Below, in pieces: positions 17,101 through 24,196 of a DNA stretch of 33,812 nucleotides (positions are counted from its first letter, which is position 1; each line of letters starts with the position of its first letter). The stretch is from contig NZ_ANOG01000926.1 of NCBI RefSeq assembly GCF_000346295.1, forward strand, positions 1 through 33,812, in the 5' to 3' direction. The notes under the pieces are model-generated. The model searched no databases. It was given only the letters and a program-made list of their open reading frames with translations, and had not been told where the DNA came from. The DNA is from Rhodopirellula maiorica SM1. GTDB lineage: Bacteria > Planctomycetota > Planctomycetia > Pirellulales > Pirellulaceae. A program made the position numbers and the translations under genes.

Positions 17101-17228
17101 TTTGGCCTCGCAGCCGCCGGGTTTTGAGCAAAAGCCTCGTTTCTGCCCCCGCATGCAAGCATGATTCCCAGAATCCCGGCGAACGAGATCCATCGAGCGA
17201 GAGCGTGTACGGCTGGTCGCATCATCAT
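14169..17228 (-). CDS. Large AsmA-like protein, 1019 aa
   Basis: An exported or periplasmic protein. The first ~34 residues form a signal peptide (ALARWISFAGILGIMLAC, possible cleavage after AFA). The rest is a long series of short beta strands alternating with hydrophobic/polar residues, with repeated phrases such as LSGQVASPQLSIAGVDLG, GRITARGQWDLLENDGHIDV and VYVQLDNL-like strands. The C-terminal block (about 900-1010: LDNLRMDVEAVISTGNFQ, YVDVAGTLSDPKLRLRPL) resembles the AsmA C-terminal region, which in other bacteria is linked to phospholipid transport between membranes or to outer-membrane assembly. Two low-complexity tandem-repeat tracts (15391-15444 and 16727-16781) lie in it. Three ATGs occur in a row at the start; which is used is uncertain. 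Confidence 0.8.
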   Translation of the reverse strand: MMMRPAVHALARWISFAGILGIMLACGGRNEAFAQNPAAARPKPAAANDNTRYWTTSWDFDSVDVKRLSERLERLGIGIPIEMEGTVSVNLNVSVPLTALTDTKKYRLEGLVRSPRLKLEQLVLEDFQTHVQIADGVMTVDKINGRLIDAALPSAALPSAARPSAARQVNRPGAGRVSGAATLQLSPLGDIDAAITTESVAIQPLHQLILAIQARNDQQPLHGVVSGEIQFRAPLKTIREIRSWNAMTQLRIDSLARGDALPLDVQSASISIADGVLIANDLQIRSTEAPDLSASLQGRIELERQQRFSFAIRANDLPLGVLAQLAGADANRFAAGQVDLDATASGELAQQEWMLSGQVASPQLSIAGVDLGLIEHAFEFDQQHLKLEPVGARGTPPRDDLIVQDVRANYSLQDQRWELSEIDAHLFGGDISGDASVSLGNQGVSTLNLNWQGLSPNVNAQLFSLADVVVSANSSGEINWTLPAGDWSRLADQSGDVQVQLDAIKVGDADIGQMNLVISKSDESFKLTAEGNLFGGDVNVVTQSNVTDDMTWQDLWQRPSQIRLSVNRIRIDRIVVLLPQRSWLAPRFRQLRGLASAEVELAAEAGLAAEAELEGTVASSQPDSPLRSTARIQLDHLALGTVQITRRLEIELRTSGSSVDVDRVAGFYGGGRITARGQWDLLENDGHIDVQVAAVDASPSIRLLSESVADFVDGKLSGQFHVTGGRSIRARGAVQAHDAVVAGIPVGDANSGMLASYSLGSGQWDASFSSIHGEVARGRLQGVAKLKSSYRPNRFDLSSQWSFERVNFAKFIADAGGGSFSYANGQVRGRLVLGGEAIASSADLRGTFSTELDGSQASAIPGLSEAQRFLGAVPLAGIRIEDGQLSGTITRGRARIDEFVLSSPQLKVWADGYVQLDNLRMDVEAVISTGNFQTSQLMEVYLQIASFTSLSPVALFIRINQLLSNRTIYVDVAGTLSDPKLRLRPLATLRDEVARYIISEVLGINCAVFGSENPFENQD
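15391..15444. repeat. 18-bp tandem repeat, three copies (third degenerate), in-frame
   Basis: Units aattcagcttcggcagcc, aatccagcttcggcagcc and a diverged third copy start at 15391, 15409 and 15427. They encode an Ala/Glu/Leu-rich stretch (AAEAGLAAEAELE) of the AsmA-like protein. Confidence 0.75.
16727..16781. repeat. 15-bp tandem repeat, about 3.7 copies, in-frame
   Basis: Units gacgggccgctgacg (16727 and 16742) and gaagggccgctgacg (16757), plus a partial fourth, encode PSAA(L/R) repeats of the AsmA-like protein. Near-identity between units suggests recent expansion or slippage. Confidence 0.8.
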
Positions 17229-17858
17229 GGTGAATTAGGTCTAGGGGGTGAGTGACAGAGTTCGGTCTCATTAATCTAGATCGGAAAACAAGCCCCAAAA
17301 AGCCAACGTTCCTGTGCGAAACCATGGGATCCGAGACCATGTCGTTGCAAAAACAAGACCAATTTTGTGTGCCGCCGCTCACGGACCACCCGATTAGCGG
17401 GAATTCAAAAAAACAAGAATTACGGACGGCAAACTCCGTCAAAACGCATTAAATGCGGGGATAGACAGGTCATAACGCGCAGCAACAGCACAGCGATTAC
17501 AAGGATTCGAAGCGACAGTTTCCGGCGTCCGAATCAGTATATTTCGAGCTTCGGGCTTGGGAGAAAAATCCTGCCAAGCTATACATAGGGGTGAATCGGA
17601 TAGCGCACGCGTACGACTGTGTCGGTAAGCTACACTGAATTAGCTTGGTCGATACCTCAATTCACAAGCAAATTCCCTCCGGAATGCTATCCAAAATTCA
17701 ACGATATCCCATTGTTTTGCTGGATTCGCGCGGATCACGTTTGATGCGATTATTGGGCTCCTATCACGAATTTCACGTAGGCTGCCGACGCTCCACCCTG
17801 CTGCTGCGACCGACCAAAACACTACAAAACACAAAAAATTCTACCCAAACAGTTATCC
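17229..17858. other. Long divergent intergenic region, no gene seen
   Basis: This 630-base gap between the AsmA-like gene (minus) and the disordered-protein gene (plus) is visibly richer in A and T than its surroundings. Short open frames within it (for example 17252-17452 and 17645-17869) lack ribosome sites and sensible composition, so I leave them out. Promoters for both flanking genes are expected. I could not identify a known RNA in it. Confidence 0.5.
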
Positions 17859-19652
17859 ATGAGATCTGATCACTGGAACTTTCTTGCCAATCTCCTGGGC
17901 ACTTCTGGCTCAAGCGATTCCCCAAAAAAGAAAACTTCTTCTCCTCCATCGTCTAGCTCTTCTGCGGAACCCGAAAAAAGCAAAGCCGAGTCCTCCCCCC
18001 CTTCTTCTTCGCATACACCGGACTCGGACGAGAAAAAAACCTCCGCTGGGGGATCTGGGCCACAACGACGCAGTGCTCCGAGCCCCGTCAGCAGCGAAAA
18101 GTCGGGCGAGTCGCCGAAAAGTGTCGAAGACGTGCTCGAAGCGTTGCGTTCGCCAACTCCACCGCAAAAAATCCCTGGATTTGGCCCTCCTAAGAAAACA
18201 GAATCGATCGCCAAGCCAGCTGCACCCTCAAGTCGAGAGGCGGAGGCGGCCCCCAAAAAATCGTTCCAAGATCGCCCTCGCAATCCCGTCGGGACGGCGG
18301 GTTTGCAAGAGAAATCCCAACCGGCCGCAGCGGCGGAAGAACCCGAAAATGCCGACACCGATCGTGCTTGGGGTAGTCTCGCCAATCAATTAGGCGTGGC
18401 TGTTGACGATGATTTTGCAATCGATCGGGAATCCAAGCCTGAGCCCGAGGTTCGCCAAGAACGCAGCACCCCAGCGGAAAAACGCGATCCCGAGCCTGCC
18501 CCCGCAGCCAAAAGCAGCGGCTTTGGTACCGGATTGGGACTGGATATTTCGGACGACGATGATGACGTCAGCGAGGCAGACGTCAGCTTCGGTGCTCCTC
18601 GTCAATCAAAACCGGCTGCCGATAGCCGTGGACGATCGACCGAATCAGCCAAGCGCCCCAAACGGAATCGTGATACCGAATCCAAGGCTGAGTCGGACGA
18701 CAAATTCATTTCGAAGAAGCCCTCGTTCGAAGATAAAGATTCCGAGCGGAGCGAACGTGGCCCGCGACGTCGGGGCCGCCGCCGTGGCGTCCGTCAACGG
18801 ATCACCGAAGAAGAATTGGAACGCAACGAAGGCAAATCCTCGCAAACAGCAGAAGCTGTCGACAGCGGCGACGATTCAGGCCGTGATCGCGGAGGCCGAG
18901 GCCGATCTTCTCGTGATTCCTCTCGTGACTCGCAGCGCAGCGCTGCTGCGGAAAGCGGACGCCGTCAACGCAGCGCGGCGAAATCAGCGGACGAACCGAG
19001 CAACCGCTCCGATCGCCCACGCTCGGATCGTGGCCGCAAGGCGAACCGCGATGCGGATGAGGGTGGTTTCGGCTCGAACCTGTTTGTCGACGACATCGAC
19101 GATGACGAACTGCTCGTGGACGACCAAGACAGCGAAGACACCTCGACCAAGTCAGGTGACGCCGCTGCGGATCGCGACGAAGACGCACCGCGACCTCGCT
19201 CGCGACGACGTGGCCGTCGCGGCGGACGACGCGGACGCAATCGCGATGATTCCAATCGCAGCGAGAACGAAGCAAAAGACGTCGACACCGATGACACGAA
19301 AGACGCCTTCGGCGAACTTCCCTCGTTTGTCGATGACCTGGAAGACGACGAGGAAGCCGAAGCGATTCGTCGCGAAAAGTCGCGTTCCCAATCGGGCCGT
19401 GGATCACGTGGAAACCGAGATTCCAAGGGTCGCGATTCGGCGGATCAGGACAACGCTTCGGACACCCCGTCACGTTCGCGTGGTCGGGGACGGCGAAGCG
19501 AGTCGTCCGCTGCCGGTTCAGCAGATCGTCCTAGTGCGCCGACCTGGCTCGAAACGGTCAGCATCCTGGTCGACGCGAACGTGGAAAACCACAAAAAGAC
19601 GCCTGCCCGTGGCGGCGGCGGTGGCCGAGGACGCGGTGGCAAACGCCGCTAA
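17859..19652 (+). CDS. Highly charged, disordered Arg/Ser/Asp-rich protein, 597 aa
   Basis: Not recognised. Except for short motifs the whole chain is low-complexity: Ser/Pro/Lys-rich at 18-120, alternating Arg-Gly-rich blocks (RRRGRRRGVRQR, RRGRRGGRRGRNR) and Asp/Glu blocks (DDIDDDELLVDD), ending ARGGGGGRGRGGKRR. Such RGG and acidic blocks are typical of RNA-binding or condensate-forming proteins, but no folded RNA domain is seen. A motif W-x-x-L-A-N-x-L-G occurs twice, at 6-14 and 171-179. A final conserved-looking segment, PTWLETVSILVDANVENHKK, precedes the Gly/Arg tail. ATG 17859 has no clear ribosome site. Two other frames are open over long stretches because of the biased composition; the coding frame is chosen for its start, motifs and regular acidic/basic blocks. 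Confidence 0.82.
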   Translation: MRSDHWNFLANLLGTSGSSDSPKKKTSSPPSSSSSAEPEKSKAESSPPSSSHTPDSDEKKTSAGGSGPQRRSAPSPVSSEKSGESPKSVEDVLEALRSPTPPQKIPGFGPPKKTESIAKPAAPSSREAEAAPKKSFQDRPRNPVGTAGLQEKSQPAAAAEEPENADTDRAWGSLANQLGVAVDDDFAIDRESKPEPEVRQERSTPAEKRDPEPAPAAKSSGFGTGLGLDISDDDDDVSEADVSFGAPRQSKPAADSRGRSTESAKRPKRNRDTESKAESDDKFISKKPSFEDKDSERSERGPRRRGRRRGVRQRITEEELERNEGKSSQTAEAVDSGDDSGRDRGGRGRSSRDSSRDSQRSAAAESGRRQRSAAKSADEPSNRSDRPRSDRGRKANRDADEGGFGSNLFVDDIDDDELLVDDQDSEDTSTKSGDAAADRDEDAPRPRSRRRGRRGGRRGRNRDDSNRSENEAKDVDTDDTKDAFGELPSFVDDLEDDEEAEAIRREKSRSQSGRGSRGNRDSKGRDSADQDNASDTPSRSRGRGRRSESSAAGSADRPSAPTWLETVSILVDANVENHKKTPARGGGGGRGRGGKRR

Positions 19653-19778
19653 GGATCGCCCCTAAGAAAAAGAGCTAACGGTCACAGCGCAAAGAGATCA
19701 CTGCTGCGTTTGCAGCAGCTATGTCTTGCAGTGGCCGTTTCCAAGAGACCTGTTTTTTAACTCAGGTCTTTTCCTGAG

Positions 19779-19803
19779 GGACGGTTCCCAACCAACCGTT
19801 TTT
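19779..19803 (+). terminator. Rho-independent terminator-like hairpin
   Basis: ACGGTT (19781-19786) pairs with AACCGT (19794-19799) around a seven-base loop, extendable by two G-T pairs, and is followed by a run of five T. A second hairpin, CTCAGG-CCTGAG at 19761-19778, lies just before. It is about 130 bases after the disordered-protein gene and just before the SRP RNA promoter, so it would insulate the two. Confidence 0.45.
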
Positions 19804-19832
19804 CTGTCAGAATCACGCGTCCTCAGTGAAAT
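19804..19832 (+). promoter_or_regulatory. Possible sigma-70-type promoter of the SRP RNA gene
   Basis: CTGTCA (19804-19809) as -35 and TGAAAT (19827-19832) as -10 each match 4 of 6 consensus bases, with 17 bases between them. The predicted +1 falls six bases later at 19839, exactly where the SRP RNA helix begins. Matches are modest, but the spacing agreement is good. Confidence 0.4.
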
Positions 19833-19838
19833 GAATCG

Positions 19839-19946
19839 TGTCCGAAAGTGGCGACCCTTGCGATTGTGAATCGTGAACCTGGTCAGGCCTTAACTGGAGC
19901 AGCCATAAGCGGTGTAGCTCTGTGTGAGGGTCGCCTCTTTCGGACA
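19839..19946 (+). ncRNA. ffs: Signal recognition particle RNA, small bacterial type (4.5S-like)
   Basis: The RNA scaffold that binds Ffh and targets nascent membrane proteins. The ends form a long helix: TGTCCGAAAGTGGCGACCC (from 19839) pairs with GGGTCGCCTCTTTCGGACA (to 19946) with one small internal irregularity. The centre carries the invariant helix-8 Ffh-binding element: GGTCAGG on the 5' side (19881-19887), a short apical loop, then GGAGCAGCC on the 3' side (19896-19904). Length of about 108 nt fits the Alu-less bacterial form. Only the plus strand gives the motif in the right order. dnaX follows 114 bases downstream, the same neighbour order as scr-dnaX in Bacillus. No protein gene overlaps it. 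Confidence 0.92.
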
Positions 19947-20060
19947 TGTCGTTTCACCTCAACGCGTTCCGCTTCTCGAACGTTTGGCAGCCGAACAAAC
20001 GCAAGATGCTTGCTCGCGAAGCGTTGAAAAACCATTACGCGAACGCTTTTGCCCCGCACC

Positions 20061-21878
20061 ATGCCTGAGTCTTCCGGTCAGCAGAACGCCTCTTCCCAAG
20101 ACTCGTATGTGGTGGTCGCGCGGCGTTATCGCCCTCGCGCGTTTGATCAACTGGTCGGCCAAGACCACGTGGGCCGTGCGTTAAAAAACGCGATCGAAAC
20201 CAACCGCGTAGGCCATGCCTATCTTTTCACAGGGGCTCGCGGAGTCGGCAAGACATCGACCGCCCGGATTTTCGCCAAAGCACTCAATGATCCATCCGGC
20301 CCGACTGCCACGCCGGACAACGACACCGATGTGGCGCAAGCGATTGACGCGGGCGAAGACGTTGATGTGATCGAAATCGATGGTGCCAGCAACCGCGGGA
20401 TCGACGAGATCCGCTCGCTGCGTGCCAATGTGGGTGTACGTCCGAGCCGCGCGCGGTACAAGATCTACATCATCGACGAAGTTCACATGTTGACCGGGGC
20501 GGCCTTCAACGCGTTACTTAAAACGCTCGAGGAACCGCCCGAGCATGTGAAGTTTATTTTCTGTACGACCGATCCTGAAAAACTTCCCATCACGGTGCTC
20601 AGCCGTTGCCAACGGTTTGATTTTGCACCGGTCGAAGTTCCCAAAATCGTCAATCGGCTGCGAGAGATCGTGCACGCCGAGAACGCCGAAGCGGACGACA
20701 AGGCTCTCGAACTGATCGCGCGGCGCGCCGCCGGATCGATGCGAGACAGCCAATCGCTGCTCGAACAAGTCCTCAGCTTTAGTGACGGCAACCTGACAGC
20801 CGAACAAGTGCACGCGATGCTGGGCACGGCGGACGACGAACGGCTGCATGCGTTAGCGAAAGCGATGGCCGAGCGGGATGCCGCCGAGGTGATCCGCCAA
20901 CTTGATGCAGGCATTGACGCCGGAGTCGATGCGGGGCGTTTGGCAGAACAACTGCTTGCTTATTTCCGCGACCTGATGGCTGTGACCGTAGGCTGTGACG
21001 CCACCTTGATGCGACACACGTCGACGGCACTCTATGACGAACTCAATGAGCTCGGTCAACGATGGGGGCTGCAAACCGTATTGGCAGTGGTAGGGTTGGT
21101 CGACCAAACGCTCGTGCGAATTCGCCACAGTGTCTACGCTCGCGTGTTGCTCGAAGCCACGGCGATCCAAATCTGCAACCTTCCCGATTTGCAACAGATC
21201 GCCGACTTAGCTGCTGCTGCGGATTCGATTGCGGCCTCGCCGACTCATCGCGGCTCAGCTGGCGAAAAAAAAAACACAGTAGCTAACGCCGCTCCGCCTG
21301 CTCCGCCCGCATCAACGGGGCCCTCGCCTGCTGCTGCCACGAGCGCTACACCGGCACCAAGCCCCGCTGCGACGCCTGCAACTGCAGCTCAAGCCCAGGC
21401 CACCGAACCGACGAGAACGCCTGCGGAAAACCAAGCAAAATCGCCGGAGGACAACGGCACCTCGCCGCCACGCACGGCAGTCACTTGGAATCAAGCCAAC
21501 GCCGAACGGATTTGGCAAGAAGCGATAACGATGGTCGAACCGATGACCGAAACCCTAGCGAGGGCCGTTCAGCGTGTTGTCGCCGAAGAGGGCAAGCTGC
21601 GATTGGTCTTTCCCGGAGAATCCAAGCTGGCGTACAGCCGCTGCGAAAGCCCCCAACATAAGACGTCTCTGAATTCCGCCGTGGCTAGATTGGCCGGACG
21701 TGACATTGCCCTCGAACTGCAATTGGCAGCACCGAAACCGGTTCAAGCCAAGGCGGCACCGGTCGAACCCGGCAAGGCGCGAATGCAACGCATGAAAGAG
21801 ATCGAAGCCAACGCAATGGTGAAATCAATCGTCGAGGTCTTTGACGCCGAGATTGTCAAAATCGAGAAGCCACGCTGA
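20061..21878 (+). CDS. dnaX: DNA polymerase III subunit tau/gamma
   Basis: The clamp-loader ATPase subunit. Visible parts of the 605-residue product: Walker A GARGVGKTST (58-67), GASNRGIDEIR (108-118), Walker B/DExx YIIDEVHML (136-144), KTLEEPPEHVKFIFCTTD (154-171) and the SRC arginine-finger motif (181-183), then domain III to about 390, a Pro/Ala/Thr-rich linker (405-475) and a C-terminal tau-type domain. The zinc-finger cysteines normally found after FAKALN are missing: the four positions are D77, D86, T89 and A92. An A10 run at 21265-21274 (codons 402-405) may give a short gamma form. ATG 20061 is preferred to TTG 20049; neither has a strong ribosome site. The SRP RNA gene is directly upstream. 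Confidence 0.95.
   Translation: MPESSGQQNASSQDSYVVVARRYRPRAFDQLVGQDHVGRALKNAIETNRVGHAYLFTGARGVGKTSTARIFAKALNDPSGPTATPDNDTDVAQAIDAGEDVDVIEIDGASNRGIDEIRSLRANVGVRPSRARYKIYIIDEVHMLTGAAFNALLKTLEEPPEHVKFIFCTTDPEKLPITVLSRCQRFDFAPVEVPKIVNRLREIVHAENAEADDKALELIARRAAGSMRDSQSLLEQVLSFSDGNLTAEQVHAMLGTADDERLHALAKAMAERDAAEVIRQLDAGIDAGVDAGRLAEQLLAYFRDLMAVTVGCDATLMRHTSTALYDELNELGQRWGLQTVLAVVGLVDQTLVRIRHSVYARVLLEATAIQICNLPDLQQIADLAAAADSIAASPTHRGSAGEKKNTVANAAPPAPPASTGPSPAAATSATPAPSPAATPATAAQAQATEPTRTPAENQAKSPEDNGTSPPRTAVTWNQANAERIWQEAITMVEPMTETLARAVQRVVAEEGKLRLVFPGESKLAYSRCESPQHKTSLNSAVARLAGRDIALELQLAAPKPVQAKAAPVEPGKARMQRMKEIEANAMVKSIVEVFDAEIVKIEKPR
21265..21274 (+). other. A10 slippery run inside dnaX, probable tau/gamma switch
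   Basis: Ten consecutive A residues cover codons E402-N405, between domain III and the Pro/Ala-rich linker, which is where gamma ends in E. coli (programmed -1 frameshift) and Thermus (transcriptional slippage on nine A). Here, one added A (or -1 shift) gives Lys-His-Ser-Ser then TAA, and one lost A (or +1 shift) gives Thr-Gln then TAG. Both alternative frames therefore stop within six codons, yielding a ~406-408-residue gamma-like product. Confidence 0.65.
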
Positions 21879-22023
21879 CCCCTGCGGCGAAGCGCTCGTG
21901 CCGGTAAAGCTTGCGTCTATGAACGTGCGATGATTAAGTTGCGGTAGCGAGGGGAGCCAGACTTTCAGCACTTACAAATCGCAGGTGCCTCCGTTTGGCG
22001 TAGCGCAGGCTCGAGAAAAAACG

Positions 22024-22818
22024 CTACGCCAACAACTCGATCAGCGACTGCTGCAATTCTGGTGAACTCGAGACACAAAAACGCGGCTCCCAATCGTCAA
22101 ATTCCGATCCGTCGTACGAACTCAGCGACGCCCCCGATTCGCGAGCAATGACGATGCCAGCCGCGGCATCCCACGAGTGCACGCAGGTGGCCCAATAACC
22201 ATCCAACCGGCCATCGGCGACGTAACATAGATTCAGCGCACACGAGCCAAGTCGACGCAGCGCTCGCGTTTTTTCGAGCACACGAACAAAGCGTGCCACG
22301 TCCGGCGAATCACCCTTGACGCCTGCTGGAAAACTGCACGCCATCATGCTGTCGTATAGATCTTGTTGACCGCTGACATGCATGGGGCGACCGTTGACAA
22401 AGGCACCGGCGCCATCGATCGCTGTGAACATCTCGTCGCACACGGGATCGTAAATCACGCCCAACCGCATCTTCCCAGCGGCATACAACCCGATCGAAAC
22501 CGCGAAACTTTGCAATCGATGGACGTAGTTCACGGTGCCATCAAGCGGATCGACGACCCAGCAAGGAGGGGCGTCATGTTTGCCCAGACGCACCGCTTCG
22601 GGAGGCTCATTTTCACCCTCCTCTTCGCCCACAAAAACATAGCCCGCGAACGCATCCATCAAGATCTTGCGAACCGCTTTCTGCGAAGCGAGATCCGCAT
22701 CGGTCACGAGATCCTTGGGGGCTTTTTCACGAACGACTCGGTCATCACGGCGAGCCATTAATTCAACGGCGCCGGCTTTGGCCGCAGCCACTGCGACCTC
22801 GAGATGCTGCTGATCCAT
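22024..22818 (-). CDS. Inositol monophosphatase family protein
   Basis: A Mg2+-dependent phosphatase of the IMPase/SuhB/CysQ superfamily, 264 residues, cytosolic. The metal-binding motifs are complete: GEE (64-66), WVVDPLDGTVNYVH (87-100) and WDAAAG (216-221); KDLVTDAD (35-42) matches the family N-terminal motif. Substrate could be inositol-1-phosphate or a related sugar phosphate or PAP; sequence alone does not tell. ATG 22818 has AGG adjacent and lies 9 bases after the stop of the kinase gene, so the two form an operon. The last residues (QSLIELLA) fit the normal end of the family. Confidence 0.93.
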   Translation of the reverse strand: MDQQHLEVAVAAAKAGAVELMARRDDRVVREKAPKDLVTDADLASQKAVRKILMDAFAGYVFVGEEEGENEPPEAVRLGKHDAPPCWVVDPLDGTVNYVHRLQSFAVSIGLYAAGKMRLGVIYDPVCDEMFTAIDGAGAFVNGRPMHVSGQQDLYDSMMACSFPAGVKGDSPDVARFVRVLEKTRALRRLGSCALNLCYVADGRLDGYWATCVHSWDAAAGIVIARESGASLSSYDGSEFDDWEPRFCVSSSPELQQSLIELLA

Positions 22819-22827
22819 CCTAAACTA

Positions 22828-23976
22828 TCACTCAAATTCTTCGAGTTGCCTGAGCTCTTCGAGCCAGACGCGAATGTCATTGTCGTACTCGGTCGCCATG
22901 TCGCTGCGGATCAATTGACGATGAAATGCCGCTGCGCCTTGCTCGACATGCTCGGCCGCTTCGGCGCTGGGAAAGCGACGATTCGGGTCCGGTGCGATCA
23001 GCCCCAACAAAAAGTTCATCAGCAATTCGTTTCGCAGCACATCGCCGGGCAAAATCGTGTGCAACCGAGAGGGCAACTCACGTTTGGCTTGCAATAATTG
23101 CCTTAGGTTCTCAAATCCGTTGAACGGATTCAAGCCGCTTAACAATTCGATCAACACATAACCCACGCTCGCCAAGTCACTGCGTGGCGTCGCCTCGTTA
23201 TTTTCGAGCACTTCGGGCGCCGCATACACCGGCGTGCACTCGCGATCCCGCGGCGGATTGGTGAAATCAAACGCGGACCCCATGTCGATCAACTTGGTGT
23301 GCCCGGATCGCTTCAGCATGATGTTCGCTGGTTTGACATCGCCATGCACAATATTTTCGCGATGGAGGGCCGCGAGGGCAGCCAAACATTCTCGCACGAT
23401 CGCGACTGCCACGCCTGCCTTGAATCGCGACTGCTCCATCCCGTCGGTCAAGATCACCTCGTTGATGTAATCCCAACGCCGCTGGCTGACACGATTGTGC
23501 AACAGTTCTAAACAGCTAGGCGAAACCAGCTGCCGCAAATCGTAACCATCAACCCATTCCATCATCATGATGCGAATGCGGTCGCGTTCAAAGAAGTTTT
23601 GCACATCAAGCAAATTATCGTGCTGAATCAATGCCACCCGAGCCGCAACCGAAGCGACCCGCGCCATCGATTCTTCGTAGGCACGTGCATCGGTGTAGCG
23701 TTCCGGCGAAAAGACTTTCATCGCCACCGGAACGGTAAACCCATCGGTACCTCGGTACTCGGTCAGATACACTTCGCCCTGGCCGCCCTGACCGAGCAGA
23801 CGAAGCAAATGATGATGCCCCGTCCAACTGACCTTCGGCGCACGGGTGAGGTCATCGTAGCGACGCACCAACTCTTTATCGGTATTACCATGAGCCGACC
23901 CATGAAGAGTCACCGTAGGATTCGGCTCAAATCGTGTTGTCGCTTGCATATAAGTGCCGTCCATCCTTGCTTTCAT
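22828..23976 (-). CDS. Hanks-type serine/threonine protein kinase
   Basis: A soluble kinase of 382 residues; no membrane helix or sensor domain is present. In order: ~50-residue N-terminal tail rich in Thr (TTRFEPNPTVTL), glycine loop GQGGQGEVY (62-70), catalytic Lys87 (VAMKVF), catalytic loop VHGDVKPANIML (210-221, HRD changed to HGD), DFG position DMG (231-233), APE (253-255) and conserved Asp267 in the SDLASVGYVL segment. After ~345 comes an acidic helix (DNDIRVWLEELRQLEEFE). The catalytic Lys, Asp and metal-binding Asp are all present, so activity is likely despite HGD/DMG. ATG 23976 has a G-rich ribosome site; two later ATGs (23964, 23949) are possible. Targets unknown; it is co-transcribed with the inositol monophosphatase. 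Confidence 0.92.
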   Translation of the reverse strand: MKARMDGTYMQATTRFEPNPTVTLHGSAHGNTDKELVRRYDDLTRAPKVSWTGHHHLLRLLGQGGQGEVYLTEYRGTDGFTVPVAMKVFSPERYTDARAYEESMARVASVAARVALIQHDNLLDVQNFFERDRIRIMMMEWVDGYDLRQLVSPSCLELLHNRVSQRRWDYINEVILTDGMEQSRFKAGVAVAIVRECLAALAALHRENIVHGDVKPANIMLKRSGHTKLIDMGSAFDFTNPPRDRECTPVYAAPEVLENNEATPRSDLASVGYVLIELLSGLNPFNGFENLRQLLQAKRELPSRLHTILPGDVLRNELLMNFLLGLIAPDPNRRFPSAEAAEHVEQGAAAFHRQLIRSDMATEYDNDIRVWLEELRQLEEFE

Positions 23977-24125
23977 CAGACGAGCCCCCCCCTAATGTTA
24001 TTAACGGGTACCCGCTCGATTTGTACTGTAAAAAAGTCCCGCCTACCAACAAGTTAGGAAAACCAATCTCCCAAAAGGTGATGACAAATAAACGCTAAAT
24101 GAGGCTCCCTCGCGCATCGATCCGC

Positions 24126-24148
24126 AAAACATAACGCCAATCATGGCG
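24126..24148 (-). terminator. Possible rho-independent terminator of the PQQ-like gene
   Basis: On the minus strand CGCCA-TGAT-TGGCG forms a GC-rich five-pair hairpin, followed by TTATGTTTT. It lies about 50 bases beyond the stop codon of the beta-propeller gene. The T stretch is interrupted, so the call is tentative. Confidence 0.35.
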
Positions 24149-24196
24149 CTCCGATATTCCCTCGATTACCCCCATCGAGACACCCACCAGATAGCC

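Noticed and set aside
17645-17869. A 74-codon plus-strand open frame just before the disordered-protein gene
   Set aside because: It has no ribosome site, has atypical codon use, and runs into the start of the next gene in another frame.
18403-19665. A 420-codon open frame overlapping the disordered-protein gene in another frame
   Set aside because: It begins inside the gene, has no ribosome site, and its sequence has no motif or block structure. The repeated Arg/Ser/Asp/Gly codons keep several frames open by composition alone.
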